Made by a program: the position numbers and the translations under genes
Source of the DNA: Alteribacter populi
Lineage (GTDB): Bacteria > Bacillota > Bacilli > Bacillales > Salisediminibacteriaceae
Assembly: GCF_002352765.1 (NCBI RefSeq)
Contig: NZ_KZ293963.1
Coordinates: forward strand, 1,696,368-1,760,367
Direction: 5' to 3'
Length of the DNA: 64,000 bases
Shown: positions 34,901 to 42,651 of the stretch, one piece after another
How positions within the stretch are numbered: the stretch's first letter is position 1
How the letters are laid out: every line of letters starts with the position of its first letter
The notes under the pieces: generated by a model
What the model saw: the letters and a program-made list of their open reading frames with translations, nothing else
Told to the model about the DNA's origin: nothing
Database searches by the model: none

Positions 34901-35309
34901 GCTGAACAAGCCCTCCTTCAAATGGAGAGATCACGATCAGTTCCTGAATGTTATGTAAATCCTCAAATTGAATAATTGGCTTCCCTCGTTCTTCTTGCTC
35001 ATAGGCAAGCGAAGTTAACTGCATTAACTTTTGCAATCCCTTGTTATTTTTCGCTAACAGGACGAGCTGAAATAGGGATGATGATTCGCCGTCGGATTTC
35101 TTGAATGTCAATTCAACGCCGATGACAGGCTTAATCCCAGCATTTTTACATGCTTTATAAAATGGGACCGTACCATACATCCCGTTCCGGTCAGTCAAAG
35201 CTAACGCTGGGAAACCAAGGTGCTTTGCCTGCGCTACCAAGTGGTCGATCTTCCCCGCGCCATATAAAAAGCTGTATTCACTATGCACGTGAAGGTGGAC
35301 ATAGCTCAT
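31914..35309 (-). CDS. dnaE: DNA polymerase III subunit alpha, DnaE type
   Basis: DnaE is the second replicative polymerase of Firmicutes; it extends RNA primers before PolC takes over. The 1131-residue protein (ATG 35309 behind GAGAGGAGG) starts MSYVHLHVHSEYSFL, the PHP domain. The palm carries TGPGRGSAAGSLVAY and MPDIDIDFPDDRRDEV with catalytic aspartates. YGFNRSHAVAYS and a helix-hairpin-helix region follow, then an OB fold near residues 985-1060 (VRLAGLVEDVNVIKTKKGDQMAFVILSDETGEME). No proofreading domain is present, as expected. Confidence 0.97.
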   Translation of the reverse strand: MSYVHLHVHSEYSFLYGAGKIDHLVAQAKHLGFPALALTDRNGMYGTVPFYKACKNAGIKPVIGVELTFKKSDGESSSLFQLVLLAKNNKGLQKLMQLTSLAYEQEERGKPIIQFEDLHNIQELIVISPFEGGLVQQRVKEGGLYRADEALVNLQRTFGEINVYIELQQHNRAEEKQLLLDLNEWKKQTTENPRFVASNHVQFVTANQGRAHRVVQAIGRGQTLEELPEIVSSDEYYLKSSQQMKALFEAWPEACKNTEIITEQCNVEIEFGNQVLPKYPVPSDKSAIAFLRERCEEGVVKRFGSVPDKEVWKRLDYELSVINDMHYEDYFLIVWDFMAYAHEKGILTGPGRGSAAGSLVAYALEITDVDPIKYELLFERFLNPERVSMPDIDIDFPDDRRDEVIHYVASKYGACYVAQIITFGTLAAKAAIRDVGKVLSVNQRLIDRVAKLIPSKPNVTLTDALKETPSLKKLVQENDDLQELLSVAMEIEGLPRHTSIHAAGVVISEHKLTEVIPIQTGNDGLKVTQYPMGTLEELGLLKMDFLGLRNLNFMKSIVQLIQEDYQKAVDIKTIPFDDVATFQLLSEGDTSGVFQLESTGMRNVLKRLKPTEFEDIVAVNALYRPGPMENIPVYIRRKHGQEPVTYPHNDLKPILDKTYGVLIYQEQIMQIASKMAGFTLGEADILRRAVGKKKREVLEEARDQFTSGAQKRGYELREANHVYDLIVRFADYGFNRSHAVAYSVIAYQLAYLKANFHTSFLTALLSGVLHHHEKMAEYLSEARKKGIEVKRPSVNDSGARFSASGKTIRIGLKAIKNVGIQSVTAILEERRNGVFKDLFDLCSRIEAKVLPKRALEALIVSGACDDFGIHRAGLLANLDSAIEFGEKARNFIQQNETALFKEDLEKPEYFDVPPFGEQEALSFEKQILGFYASNHPLHPYLDHLTSYDRKSIKLIADDGREGGKVRLAGLVEDVNVIKTKKGDQMAFVILSDETGEMEITFFPKTFEKYRQMVEKDQLVFMEGTIGTHKGQLKIHADKMTSIESVIAKANNEVKSFILYVKIDQNHQDSGYKDRLKRLLQDDPGDVQVVLYDENKKKVYRLPSEWNVSANKNLLSRLEVLLGEKNIILKQE

Positions 35310-35375
35310 CTCCATCCTCCTCTCCCTTTCTTAAAGACTCTTTTATAAAAGATGTTGCTATTTTTTTAAATTAAA

Positions 35376-35412
35376 AAACGCTCAATAAGCAACAAACTTT
35401 ATGAAACAACCT
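35376..35412. repeat. Single arm of the palindromic repeat family
   Basis: AACGCTCAATAAGCAACAAA followed by CTTTATGAAACAACC is the reverse complement of the left arm of the palindromic element at 42411-42552. It lies between dnaE and ytrH. The rest of this 296-bp gap has no gene. Confidence 0.5.
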
Positions 35413-35481
35413 TCTTATATCAATGTTCTTTTCTATATTGTAACGCAAACGCATGTTTGTGACACCATGCATTATTATCTA

Positions 35482-35509
35482 TCATATCTTTCCTGGTTTT
35501 CCATAGACA
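35482..35509 (+). promoter_or_regulatory. Candidate sigma-E promoter of ytrHI
   Basis: TCATATC, a 13-nt spacer and CATAGACA resemble the sigma-E elements KMATATT and CATACANT. ytrHI is a mother-cell sigma-E operon in B. subtilis, and this site is about 95 bp before ytrH. Mismatches in the -10 keep confidence low. Confidence 0.35.
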
Positions 35510-35605
35510 TGTAGTAGAGGTTGTTCAAGGGCTATTGCACTCAAGTTCGTAACTTAGAACGGATATCCAACCTATAAAAGTGTTTCACATCCGGAGGGAT
35601 TAACA

Positions 35606-35938
35606 GTGGACAAAGACTTTTTAGCAACGTTAATTATCGATTATTTTGTAGCCTTCGGTGTTATTATCGGCGGTACCATTGTTGGTGGAATTGGTGCCTA
35701 TTTAATTGGTAAACCCCCTCTCTCCATCATGCATGACTTGGCATCAAGTCTCAAGATTTGGGCTCTTGTTGCTGCTATAGGAGGCACTTTCGATGCGATT
35801 TCCACTCTAGAACGGGGGATTTTTGAAGGCACGCATGCTGACATTTTCAAAACACTCATTATGATTTTCGCCGCGTTAAGCGGAGCTCATAGCGGAACTG
35901 TTCTAATTCAGTGGCTCACACAGGGAGGGATAAAGTGA
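35606..35938 (+). CDS. ytrH: Sporulation membrane protein YtrH
   Basis: YtrH is a small mother-cell membrane protein needed for normal spore cortex and resistance in B. subtilis. The GTG start follows TCCGGAGGG; the product has 110 residues with hydrophobic helices at about 7-37 (DYFVAFGVIIGGTIVGGIGAYLIG), 48-65 and 82-104. The segment SSLKIWALVAAIGGTFDAISTLERG is typical. Its stop overlaps the ytrI start (GTGA), so the two are co-translated. Confidence 0.93.
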   Translation: MDKDFLATLIIDYFVAFGVIIGGTIVGGIGAYLIGKPPLSIMHDLASSLKIWALVAAIGGTFDAISTLERGIFEGTHADIFKTLIMIFAALSGAHSGTVLIQWLTQGGIK

Positions 35939-36438
35939 GAATCCCTCCTTTTCACCATGACAAAAGTTGGCAGCGTTTTTTTGTCGGCGTCATCTTAGGG
36001 ATGCTTATTGGCTGGCTCTTTTTCTTATACAATTTTGGTTATGTCCATGAAAAGTTAGTGATGGAAATTAATAAACAAAAATCTACCGTTGAAAACCATG
36101 AAAAAACCATTGATATCCTTCAAAAAGATCAAGATGAACAAAACAAAGAGAACCAGCAAAAGCTGACGGTTCAAACAATAAAAATCAACTTTACTAATGA
36201 AAAAGAAGTGAATTTGAGTGAGCTTACCCTGTTTGAGCTTAAAGAAGATGTAGAAAGTGAATTAGAGCTCGTTAAAAATAAAAGCATCGAAACCGTCTAC
36301 AGTTCAAAAGAATTGTTACTAAAAGCGGTGCGAAATAAAATATTTGTAATTGGTGACAAGCGCTATCAGCTAGAAGTTGAACAACTAACGTTATATACTA
36401 CGCTAGAATTAGAGCTAAGTATCCATGCAGCAGAATGA
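35935..36438 (+). CDS. ytrI: Sporulation membrane protein YtrI
   Basis: YtrI works with YtrH in sporulation. The GTG at 35935 follows GGGAGGG and gives 167 residues, the length of the B. subtilis protein; an in-frame ATG 24 nt earlier lies inside ytrH. One membrane helix (about 17-36, FFVGVILGMLIGWLFFLYNFG) is followed by a charged coiled-coil region (45-85) and a beta-rich domain presumably outside the mother-cell membrane. Confidence 0.9.
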   Translation: MRIPPFHHDKSWQRFFVGVILGMLIGWLFFLYNFGYVHEKLVMEINKQKSTVENHEKTIDILQKDQDEQNKENQQKLTVQTIKINFTNEKEVNLSELTLFELKEDVESELELVKNKSIETVYSSKELLLKAVRNKIFVIGDKRYQLEVEQLTLYTTLELELSIHAAE

Positions 36439-36617
36439 ATGCTGTATACAAATTCCCTACTTTTTTGCTCAACTTATTTGTCATTTCATTGAACGTTTTT
36501 CCAAAAATAACTACTTTTTAATAAATTGGTGTATACTATAAATAAGGATTAACAGAAATCGCCGCAGTCACCAATGTAAAGATTCTTGCATATAACGATG
36601 AGAAGGAGTTGAATGCA

Positions 36618-36806
36618 ATGAAAATCATGAGCAGAAGTAAGTTAGCTAAAGAAAAAGTAAAAAAAATTCAAGCTGGGTTTTCCGCTTTCGCCGAATCGAA
36701 GGAAGTGTCCGACCTCATCAAAAAAGAAATTGATACGATAGGCCTCGATGTCATTGTAGACCAGACGACATTAGGATCTTGGTTTATCCCTAAACAAAGA
36801 GCGTGA
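36618..36806 (+). CDS. Small protein of unknown function (62 aa)
   Basis: ATG 36618 lies 9 nt after AGAAGGAG, and a TTG at 36609 is too close to it. The protein is short and charged, with a basic N-terminus (MKIMSRSKLAKEKVKKIQ) and no membrane segment or motif I recognise. A strong terminator hairpin includes its last codons, so it looks like a real single-gene transcript. It lies between ytrI and the convergent nrnA. Confidence 0.6.
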   Translation: MKIMSRSKLAKEKVKKIQAGFSAFAESKEVSDLIKKEIDTIGLDVIVDQTTLGSWFIPKQRA

Positions 36807-36834
36807 CGTTAAAGAAGACGTCCCGCTCTTTGTT
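36792..36834 (+). terminator. Terminator of the 62-aa gene
   Basis: AAACAAAGAGCG pairs with CGCTCTTTGTTT and an inner GACGT/ACGTC stem. It contains the stop codon of the small gene. It may act in both directions, also serving nrnA. Confidence 0.85.
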
Positions 36835-36903
36835 TCTTTGAGAGTTAGGAAGTAAAGCACACTTGAAATTTTAAAACATGCGACGGAAACGAACAAGAGA
36901 CAC

Positions 36904-37848
36904 TTACAATTCCTTGCTACAAATGTCGTCAAGCTCCTCCAATAATTGATCGGCTTCCTCCCAACTATAGACGGTTGCCCCTGATGCCATCGGGTGTCCT
37001 CCTCCATGATACCTCGTTGCTAAATCATTAATTATAGGTCCTTTTGAGCGGAGACGAACACGAATCAACTCTTCTTCTTCAACGAAAAATACCCAAGCCT
37101 TAACTCCTTTCATAGTTGAGAAGGCATTGACAATGCTAGCTGTCATTCCTGCATCAACTTTAAATTCAGCTAGCGTTTTTTGTGGTAGCTTAATGAAAGC
37201 CGCTCCCGATGGAAGTAGCTCAACTTGAGACAAGACATACCCTTCTATGCGAACGAGATCTAACGACTTTTCATACATAGCGTCATAAAGCTCTGGTCTT
37301 GAAAAACCAGTTTCTATAAGTCTGCCAGCCCAATAAAAGGTGCGGTCTGTTGTGTTTGGATGGCGGAATCTACCAGTATCACCAACAATTCCAGCGAATA
37401 ACAATCTTGCAACCTCAACATTCCAAGTTCCTCCTGTATTGTCCCATTCATCATACAATTCACACACCATCTCACTCGTAGAGCTCGCTTCAATATCTAC
37501 CCAGGAAAGGTCTCCATAAGGGTCAACTTCAGGGTGATGATCAATTTTAATAACTTGCTTCCCTTGGGTATACCGCTCATCATCCACTCTCGCTAAATTT
37601 GCCGTGTCACAAATGATCACAAGTGCATCATTATATTCTTCATCGGGAATGTCATCCATTTTTGCTAAATAATAAAATTCTTCACTGTCCTCACCTGTAA
37701 TGTAAACTTTTTTCTCTGGATGATTAGCTAATATCAGTTGTTTCAATCCGGCTTGAGATCCTACTGCATCAGGATCAGGGCGGACGTGCCTGTGGATAAT
37801 AATCGTTTGATATTTTTTTATCTGTTCAATGATTTTTCGCTTCATCAT
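36904..37848 (-). CDS. nrnA: Bifunctional oligoribonuclease and PAP phosphatase NrnA
   Basis: NrnA degrades very short RNAs and dephosphorylates 3'-phosphoadenosine 5'-phosphate. The 314-residue protein is a DHH-DHHA1 phosphoesterase. RHVRPDPDAVGSQ, VIICDTANLARVDD and IKIDHHPEVDPYGD supply the metal ligands, and HGGGHPMASGA is the DHHA1 substrate motif. Length is the family norm (313 in B. subtilis YtqI). It starts at ATG 37848 behind GGAGT; a second ATG follows at once and cannot be excluded. The 263-bp region upstream contains no gene. Confidence 0.94.
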   Translation of the reverse strand: MMKRKIIEQIKKYQTIIIHRHVRPDPDAVGSQAGLKQLILANHPEKKVYITGEDSEEFYYLAKMDDIPDEEYNDALVIICDTANLARVDDERYTQGKQVIKIDHHPEVDPYGDLSWVDIEASSTSEMVCELYDEWDNTGGTWNVEVARLLFAGIVGDTGRFRHPNTTDRTFYWAGRLIETGFSRPELYDAMYEKSLDLVRIEGYVLSQVELLPSGAAFIKLPQKTLAEFKVDAGMTASIVNAFSTMKGVKAWVFFVEEEELIRVRLRSKGPIINDLATRYHGGGHPMASGATVYSWEEADQLLEELDDICSKEL

Positions 37849-38111
37849 TCTGACTCCAATCTATTGCTAGTATAAGTATTAGTATAAGGTTATCCCAAAT
37901 TTTTAAAAGGTACAATAAGCCACTTTAGCTTGATATTCATTTGATTTTTATGCTATTTTAGCTAATAGTGTGTGGTCAATAATGAGGACAATAAAGCCTG
38001 CGTAGATCGAGGCGGTCTTAGCAGAAGGTCCTTTAGTTCGATAACTGTTTTCCTCGGACTTTTTGAATCACCCTAGATAGTAACTATTATATTTGAAAAA
38101 GGAGAATGTCC

Positions 38112-38441
38112 ATGTTCTTCCCTATTGTTATCGTTGTATCACTGATTTTATTTGTTTATTATAAAGTCCAGCAAGTCAAAGCTACAGGATTAATGGAAAA
38201 ACGATGGTACGGTGCAAAAGGCAGCATTGCCGTTGGTATATTCATTGCAATCTTCGGGCTGAATGCTATGATCAATTTCGGAACAAGCATAGCGACCTTC
38301 GTTGGTGTTATCTTTATCATTTACGGGGGAATCAACGTTTTCTTCGGAATAAAAAATTACCAAACATTTCTTCCTTATGCTAAACAAGAAGCAGAAGAGT
38401 TAAAAAAACAAGAGACTCAGCAAGAAACAGCAAAAAAATAA
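38112..38441 (+). CDS. ytpI: YtpI family membrane protein
   Basis: YtpI is a small conserved membrane protein of unknown function. ATG 38112 lies 7 nt after AAAGGAG, while the ATG two codons earlier is too near, giving 109 residues. Three hydrophobic stretches (about 2-16, 35-52, 57-76) are followed by a short cytoplasmic tail rich in K, E and Q (KQETQQETAKK). It is convergent with ytoI and shares a terminator with it, as in B. subtilis. Confidence 0.85.
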   Translation: MFFPIVIVVSLILFVYYKVQQVKATGLMEKRWYGAKGSIAVGIFIAIFGLNAMINFGTSIATFVGVIFIIYGGINVFFGIKNYQTFLPYAKQEAEELKKQETQQETAKK

Positions 38442-38443
38442 TG

Positions 38444-38484
38444 AAAGTTGTTGCTATTTGTTTTGAGCGTTAGGCAAGCGCATG
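38444..38484. repeat. Single arm of the palindromic repeat family
   Basis: GTTGTTGCTATTTGTTTTGA followed by GCGTTAGGCAAGCGCATGCTT is almost identical to the reverse complement of the right arm of the 42411-42552 element. It follows the ytpI stop directly. Confidence 0.6.
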
Positions 38485-38560
38485 CTTTATAGTCTCAATG
38501 GTGCTTTTCCCTTGAGACGAGCGGCGTGAAGGTAGCTGTCCTCTTATAAATTATCTTTTA

Positions 38561-38602
38561 AAAAAAGGTGTCCTAAGCACTCCGCTTAAGGACACCTTTT
38601 TC
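38561..38602. terminator. Bidirectional terminator between ytpI and ytoI
   Basis: AAAAAGGTGTCCTTAAG-type arms (AAAAAAGGTGTCCTAAG and CTTAAGGACACCTTTTT) form a strong hairpin with A and T runs on both sides between convergent genes. Confidence 0.9.
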
Positions 38603-38611
38603 TCTACTGGT

Positions 38612-39922
38612 CTACCGGTCGATAAGTTGAGCCATGAGCATGGCTTTTCCGACAATTTGATTTTCATGAAAAATCTCCACATCGACTTTTCCAATCTTTC
38701 TTCCAACCTCTAATACTCGAGGATATACTCTCATCTCACTGTCAATCTGAACTGGCTTAATAAAGAAAAGGGTAATGTTTTCTACAACAAGCTCCCCTTT
38801 TTTATATTTTCTAAGAACCCGACTGCCCGCTTCTGTCACAATTGTGGTCATAACACCATAAGAAACTGTCCCCAAGTGGTTCGTCATCTGCGGTGTAACT
38901 TCGAGACGATAGACGTAGTCTTGTGAAGTAGAAACATCTTCAAAATGACGTGTCACTAAATCTTCAATCGTCTCGCCAACTTGAGGCTGTCTTTGGATCA
39001 TCTGCAACGCCTTTAATACATCCTGTCTGCTGATTACACCTTGGAGTTTTCGGTTAGCATCCGTTACAGGCAACAGTTCAATTCCTTCCCATACCATTCG
39101 GTGTGCGGCTGAAGCAACGGAGGTCTTTGACGTGACTGAAATAGCCTGTTTTGTCATCACTTTTTCAATTTCAACAAACGGATTAACCCCCATGACATCT
39201 TTTGCTGTTACCATTCCTAACAGTCTTTGATCCGTTTCATCAATCACCGGGTAACGGCTGTGGCTCGTCCGTTTATTTAACTCATGCCATTTTTCCACCG
39301 TATGTGCATTTGTCATAAGGTACGTTTGATTTATTGGAATTAAAATATCCTCTACTAGTAAGATTTCTTTTTTGATCAACTGGTCATAAATAGCCCGATT
39401 AATCATCGCAGCTACAGTAAACGTATCGTAGCTTGTAGACATGATTGGTAGCTGAAGACGATCAGCAAGCTCTTTTACCTCATCACTCGTTTCAAAGCCT
39501 CCAGTAATTAAAACAGCGGCTCCTGATTCTAGAGCCAACTTGTGTACTTGTTCTCTGTTTCCTACAATTAGAAGGTTCTCAGGCTCAACATACCGCATCA
39601 TAGCTTCTGCTTTCATCGCCCCAATAACAAACTTACTCAATGTTTTATATAACCCATCTCGTCCGCCGAGAACTTGTCCATCAACAATGTTAATCACTTC
39701 TGCGAATGTAAGCTTCTCAATGTTTTCTTTTTGCTTTTTTTCAATTCGAATCGTTCCTACCCGCTCGATTGTACTAACGGTGCCTTGGTTTTCTGCATCT
39801 TTAATTGCACGATAAGCTGTTCCTTCACTAACTTGAAGTGCCTTAGCTATTTGTCGTACTGAGATTTTACTCCCTACATCTAACGAGCGAATATGTTTTA
39901 AAATCTGTTCATGTTTTGTCAT
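38612..39922 (-). CDS. ytoI: CBS-domain regulator with HTH, DRTGG and hotdog domains (YtoI)
   Basis: The 436-residue protein has an N-terminal helix-turn-helix (KISVRQIAKALQVSEGTAYRAIKDAENQG), a DRTGG-like domain (about 70-180) and a pair of CBS domains (about 190-310: SRYPVIDETDQRLLGMVTAKDVMG, LLPVTDANRKLQGVISRQDVLKAL). It ends in a hotdog thioesterase-like domain (about 320-435). CBS domains bind adenine nucleotides, and the fold suggests a ligand-controlled DNA-binding or thioester-binding protein. The physiological role is unknown. The ATG follows GGGTGGGA. It lies next to nrnA and ytpI, as in B. subtilis. Confidence 0.88.
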   Translation of the reverse strand: MTKHEQILKHIRSLDVGSKISVRQIAKALQVSEGTAYRAIKDAENQGTVSTIERVGTIRIEKKQKENIEKLTFAEVINIVDGQVLGGRDGLYKTLSKFVIGAMKAEAMMRYVEPENLLIVGNREQVHKLALESGAAVLITGGFETSDEVKELADRLQLPIMSTSYDTFTVAAMINRAIYDQLIKKEILLVEDILIPINQTYLMTNAHTVEKWHELNKRTSHSRYPVIDETDQRLLGMVTAKDVMGVNPFVEIEKVMTKQAISVTSKTSVASAAHRMVWEGIELLPVTDANRKLQGVISRQDVLKALQMIQRQPQVGETIEDLVTRHFEDVSTSQDYVYRLEVTPQMTNHLGTVSYGVMTTIVTEAGSRVLRKYKKGELVVENITLFFIKPVQIDSEMRVYPRVLEVGRKIGKVDVEIFHENQIVGKAMLMAQLIDR

Positions 39923-40013
39923 ACGATTCCCACCCTAAAAGAGCTGTGTCACTCTTTGAATTCATCCTGTACTAATACAAGTATAATCTTCTAGGGTAAG
40001 TGTTTCAAGGTCA

Positions 40014-40283
40014 TCAAAGAGTTTCATACACCTTTTTTCGCTGTCTGTTTCGCTTTCTCTTTCCCCATTCTCGGTCCGTATTACGGTCATTACGATCACT
40101 TTTCTCTCTTTCAATCAGCCAGCTGTAAACATTTCCTCCTAATACAAGAAAAGCAAATAAAAGCCAAGTAAAGCTAAACCAATTCCCCATCCCATTTTCA
40201 GCAGTTATTGGTAGTCTCGGAAGGGCTAAATAAAGAAGTAAAAAAGTGAGTAATATACATAAAAATAATCTGGAGCTTTTCAT
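40014..40283 (-). CDS. Small membrane protein of unknown function
   Basis: ATG 40283 behind GAGGTGAT gives 89 residues; the frame extends upstream into the ytkL terminator without another site. Two hydrophobic segments (about 4-20 and 32-51) are followed by a strongly charged tail (REKSDRNDRNTDREWGKRKRNRQRKK). I do not recognise the family. It is downstream of ytkL on the same strand. Confidence 0.6.
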   Translation of the reverse strand: MKSSRLFLCILLTFLLLYLALPRLPITAENGMGNWFSFTWLLFAFLVLGGNVYSWLIEREKSDRNDRNTDREWGKRKRNRQRKKVYETL

Positions 40284-40349
40284 TTTTATCACCTCACTAC
40301 ACCATATGACTTGTCTTTTATAAACAGAACGAAACGAGTATCCATAAGA

Positions 40350-40397
40350 AAAAAACCGGAAAACCAACAGAGCCCTCATATGAGAGCTCCGCTGTTT
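40350..40397 (-). terminator. Terminator downstream of ytkL
   Basis: On the minus strand AACAG.GG.GCTCTCATATGAG-type arms close around the palindrome CTCATATGAG, and CTGTT ends the stem. GGTTTTCCGGTTTTTTTC follows. It lies about 25 bp after the ytkL stop. Confidence 0.65.
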
Positions 40398-40422
40398 AAT
40401 ATAGATGTATCTATTTCAACCT

Positions 40423-41106
40423 TTATAGGTCTACTTTGTCTCCTGCCTTCATCACAAAACCAGTGTCGTTTTTTAATAAATTAGTAAAGGCATTCGGATT
40501 TTGTTCAATAACCGGAAATGTATTGTAGTGTACAGGGACGACTTTTTTTGCTCCGATCCATTCTGCTGCTATGGCTGCATCTTCAGGTCCCATCGTGAAA
40601 TTATCTCCAATCGGCAGAAATGCCAAATCAATCCGGTGGAGTTCACCTAATAGTTTCATGTCCGAGTACAAACCGGTATCCCCTGCGTGGTACACCGTCT
40701 TCCCTTCTGCTGAAAATAGAATTCCACTCGGCATTCCTGTATACACGATCTTTTGATTCTCTTCTTCTGTGTACGATGAACCATGGAAAGCTTGCGTCAA
40801 TTTCACTTTACCGAATCCAAATTCATGAGCTCCTCCAATATGCATCGGATGAGTATTGATACCTTGCCATCCTAAATAGGTAGCTAATTCAAAAGGAGCT
40901 ACCACAAGGGCATCATTTCGTTTAGCAATATCAACCGTATCTCCGACATGATCATTATGCCCGTGTGTTAGCAGTATCACATCGGCTTTGACATCTTCAG
41001 CTTTCAAGTCAGTTTCGCCATTACCATTAATAAAGGGGTCAATCAAAATGTTTGTTCCGTTCGTTTCAATTTTTACTACTGAATGGCCGTGAAAAGATAC
41101 TTTCAT
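40423..41106 (-). CDS. ytkL: Metal-dependent hydrolase, UPF0173 family (YtkL)
   Basis: The 227-residue protein is a metallo-beta-lactamase-fold hydrolase. LLTHGHNDHVGD is the HxHxDH metal motif, with HAGDTGLYSDM and VPVHYNTFP providing further ligands. The N-terminus MKVSFHGHSVVKIETNGTNILIDPFINGN is typical of the UPF0173 group, whose substrate is not established. ATG follows AAGGAGTG. It is divergent from the Xaa-Pro peptidase gene. Confidence 0.93.
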   Translation of the reverse strand: MKVSFHGHSVVKIETNGTNILIDPFINGNGETDLKAEDVKADVILLTHGHNDHVGDTVDIAKRNDALVVAPFELATYLGWQGINTHPMHIGGAHEFGFGKVKLTQAFHGSSYTEEENQKIVYTGMPSGILFSAEGKTVYHAGDTGLYSDMKLLGELHRIDLAFLPIGDNFTMGPEDAAIAAEWIGAKKVVPVHYNTFPVIEQNPNAFTNLLKNDTGFVMKAGDKVDL

Positions 41107-41285
41107 GATTAGTTCACTCCTTATTTAATAGCTGTACTCTAATAGTTTAGGTGTAATATTTCCAAAGTTTTTATACACCTTATGTAAGGATAGATACCCT
41201 TTAAAAACCTTCTTTACTCATATATGTTAAGATAGTACATGCGAATGGTCAAATTTACCGGACTAGGAATCAGGAGGTTTTTAAC

Positions 41286-42386
41286 TTGAATAACAGACTA
41301 GAAAAACTTAAGCAATGGATGCAAAAACAAAATGTAGACGTTGCGATGTTGCAAACTCGCGCTAATGTGTTTTATACGACGGGTTTTGACACTGATCCAC
41401 ACGAACGATTAGTAGCTTCATGTATTTTTCACAATGAGAGACCTTTAGTAATTTGCCCCGGAATGGAAGTAAACCAAGTTTCAGATATTTTAAAAGATGG
41501 GGATATTTTAGGGTATAGTGACACCGATCATCCATGGAGCATGTTAAAAGAGGCGTGGGAACAGCGAATCAAAGCTGTTAAAACAGTTGCCGTTGAACGA
41601 AACCTTTCCTGGGAACGTTTAAAAGAGTTAAAACGAGCTTTTCCTGAAGCTTCTTTCGTAGAAGTGGATGAAGCGATGGAGACAGGTCGTTTATTAAAAG
41701 AAGAATCAGAGGTAGAATTGTTGAAAGAAGCAGCCGCTCTTGCTGATTTCGGTGTTAAGGTTGGTGTATCTGCTCTTCGCGAAAACGTTACCGAAATGGA
41801 AGTACTCGCAACGATCGAGTATGAGTTAAAGAAAAAAGGTGTTCGTGAAATGGCATTTTCTACGATGGTATTGTTCGGAGAGAAAGCTGGAGACCCTCAC
41901 GGTAACCCGGGCACTCGTACTTTGCAGAAAGGCGATGCCGTCCTCTTTGACCTTGGTGTGATTTGGAAAGGCTATGCTTCAGATATTACACGTACCGTCT
42001 TTTTCGATCACATAAAAGAATCTGACCAATCGATCTATGAAACGGTACTACAAGCACAAGAAAAAGCGCTGGAACTTTGTAAGCCTGGAACAGCTATCGG
42101 AGAACTAGACCGTACAGCAAGAGGATGGATTGCAGAGAAAGGATATGGCGACTACTTCCCTCACCGGCTTGGGCACGGATTAGGTATAGAAGTTCACGAG
42201 TTCCCTTCTATGCACGCCAAGAATGAATCTCCACTTCAGGAAGGAATGGCGTTTACGATCGAACCGGGAATTTACATTCCAAATCAAGCGGGCGTCCGCA
42301 TTGAAGACGATGTGTACATTACAAAAGACGGATATGAGACCTTCACCTCCTATCCGAAAAACCTGCAAATTGTAGCAGCTAAATAG
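41286..42386 (+). CDS. Xaa-Pro aminopeptidase family protein (M24B)
   Basis: The 366-residue protein has a creatinase-like N-terminal domain and a pita-bread metallopeptidase domain (from about residue 135). Metal ligands are visible in LFDLGVIWKGYASDITRTVFF, HRLGHGLGIEVHE, FTIEPGIYIP and GVRIEDDVYIT. It resembles the B. subtilis proline peptidases YkvY and YqhT and should release N-terminal residues before proline or split Xaa-Pro dipeptides. The start is TTG at 41286 after AGGAGGT. It is followed by the palindromic repeat and a terminator. Confidence 0.9.
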   Translation: MNNRLEKLKQWMQKQNVDVAMLQTRANVFYTTGFDTDPHERLVASCIFHNERPLVICPGMEVNQVSDILKDGDILGYSDTDHPWSMLKEAWEQRIKAVKTVAVERNLSWERLKELKRAFPEASFVEVDEAMETGRLLKEESEVELLKEAAALADFGVKVGVSALRENVTEMEVLATIEYELKKKGVREMAFSTMVLFGEKAGDPHGNPGTRTLQKGDAVLFDLGVIWKGYASDITRTVFFDHIKESDQSIYETVLQAQEKALELCKPGTAIGELDRTARGWIAEKGYGDYFPHRLGHGLGIEVHEFPSMHAKNESPLQEGMAFTIEPGIYIPNQAGVRIEDDVYITKDGYETFTSYPKNLQIVAAK

Positions 42387-42410
42387 ATAATAGAAAAACC
42401 TGATAACTCG

Positions 42411-42552
42411 CTTTTATTAAAAGGCTGTTTTCATAAAGCTGTTGTTTTTGAGCGTTTTACTGTCACGCAATTCGTGACAGGGCAAGCATGCGCTTGCCTA
42501 ACGCTCAAAAAACAAATAGCAACAATCTTTTAGAAAACACCTTTAATAAAAG
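42411..42552. repeat. Palindromic MITE-like element (142 bp)
   Basis: The two ends are long imperfect inverted repeats. The left arm reads CTTTTATTAAAAGGCTGTTTT... to TTTTTGAGCGTT; the right arm, reversed, reads CTTTTATTAAAGGTGTTTTC... through GATTGTTGCTATTTG to TTTTTTGAGCGTT. The centre holds two smaller palindromes, GTCACGCAATTCGTGAC and GCAAGCATGCGCTTGC. It has no coding capacity. Single arms occur at 35376, 38444, 53406, 57172 and 46975. It lies between the Xaa-Pro peptidase and its terminator. Confidence 0.75.
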
Positions 42553-42566
42553 AAACATTAGAAATG

Positions 42567-42603
42567 AAAAAAACCTAGATCCGGACATTATCTAGGTTTT
42601 TTT
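42567..42603. terminator. Bidirectional terminator after the Xaa-Pro peptidase
   Basis: AAAAAACCTAGAT pairs with ATCTAGGTTTTTT (loop CCGGACATT) between convergent genes. Confidence 0.88.
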
Positions 42604-42651
42604 ACGTTATGATGTAATGTATAGGTTGTTGCTTTTTTCTTTATAAAAGTC

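Noticed and set aside
42470..42515. CRISPR-like palindromes
   Set aside because: The palindromes are single, not regularly spaced, and no cas gene is present; they belong to a dispersed element.
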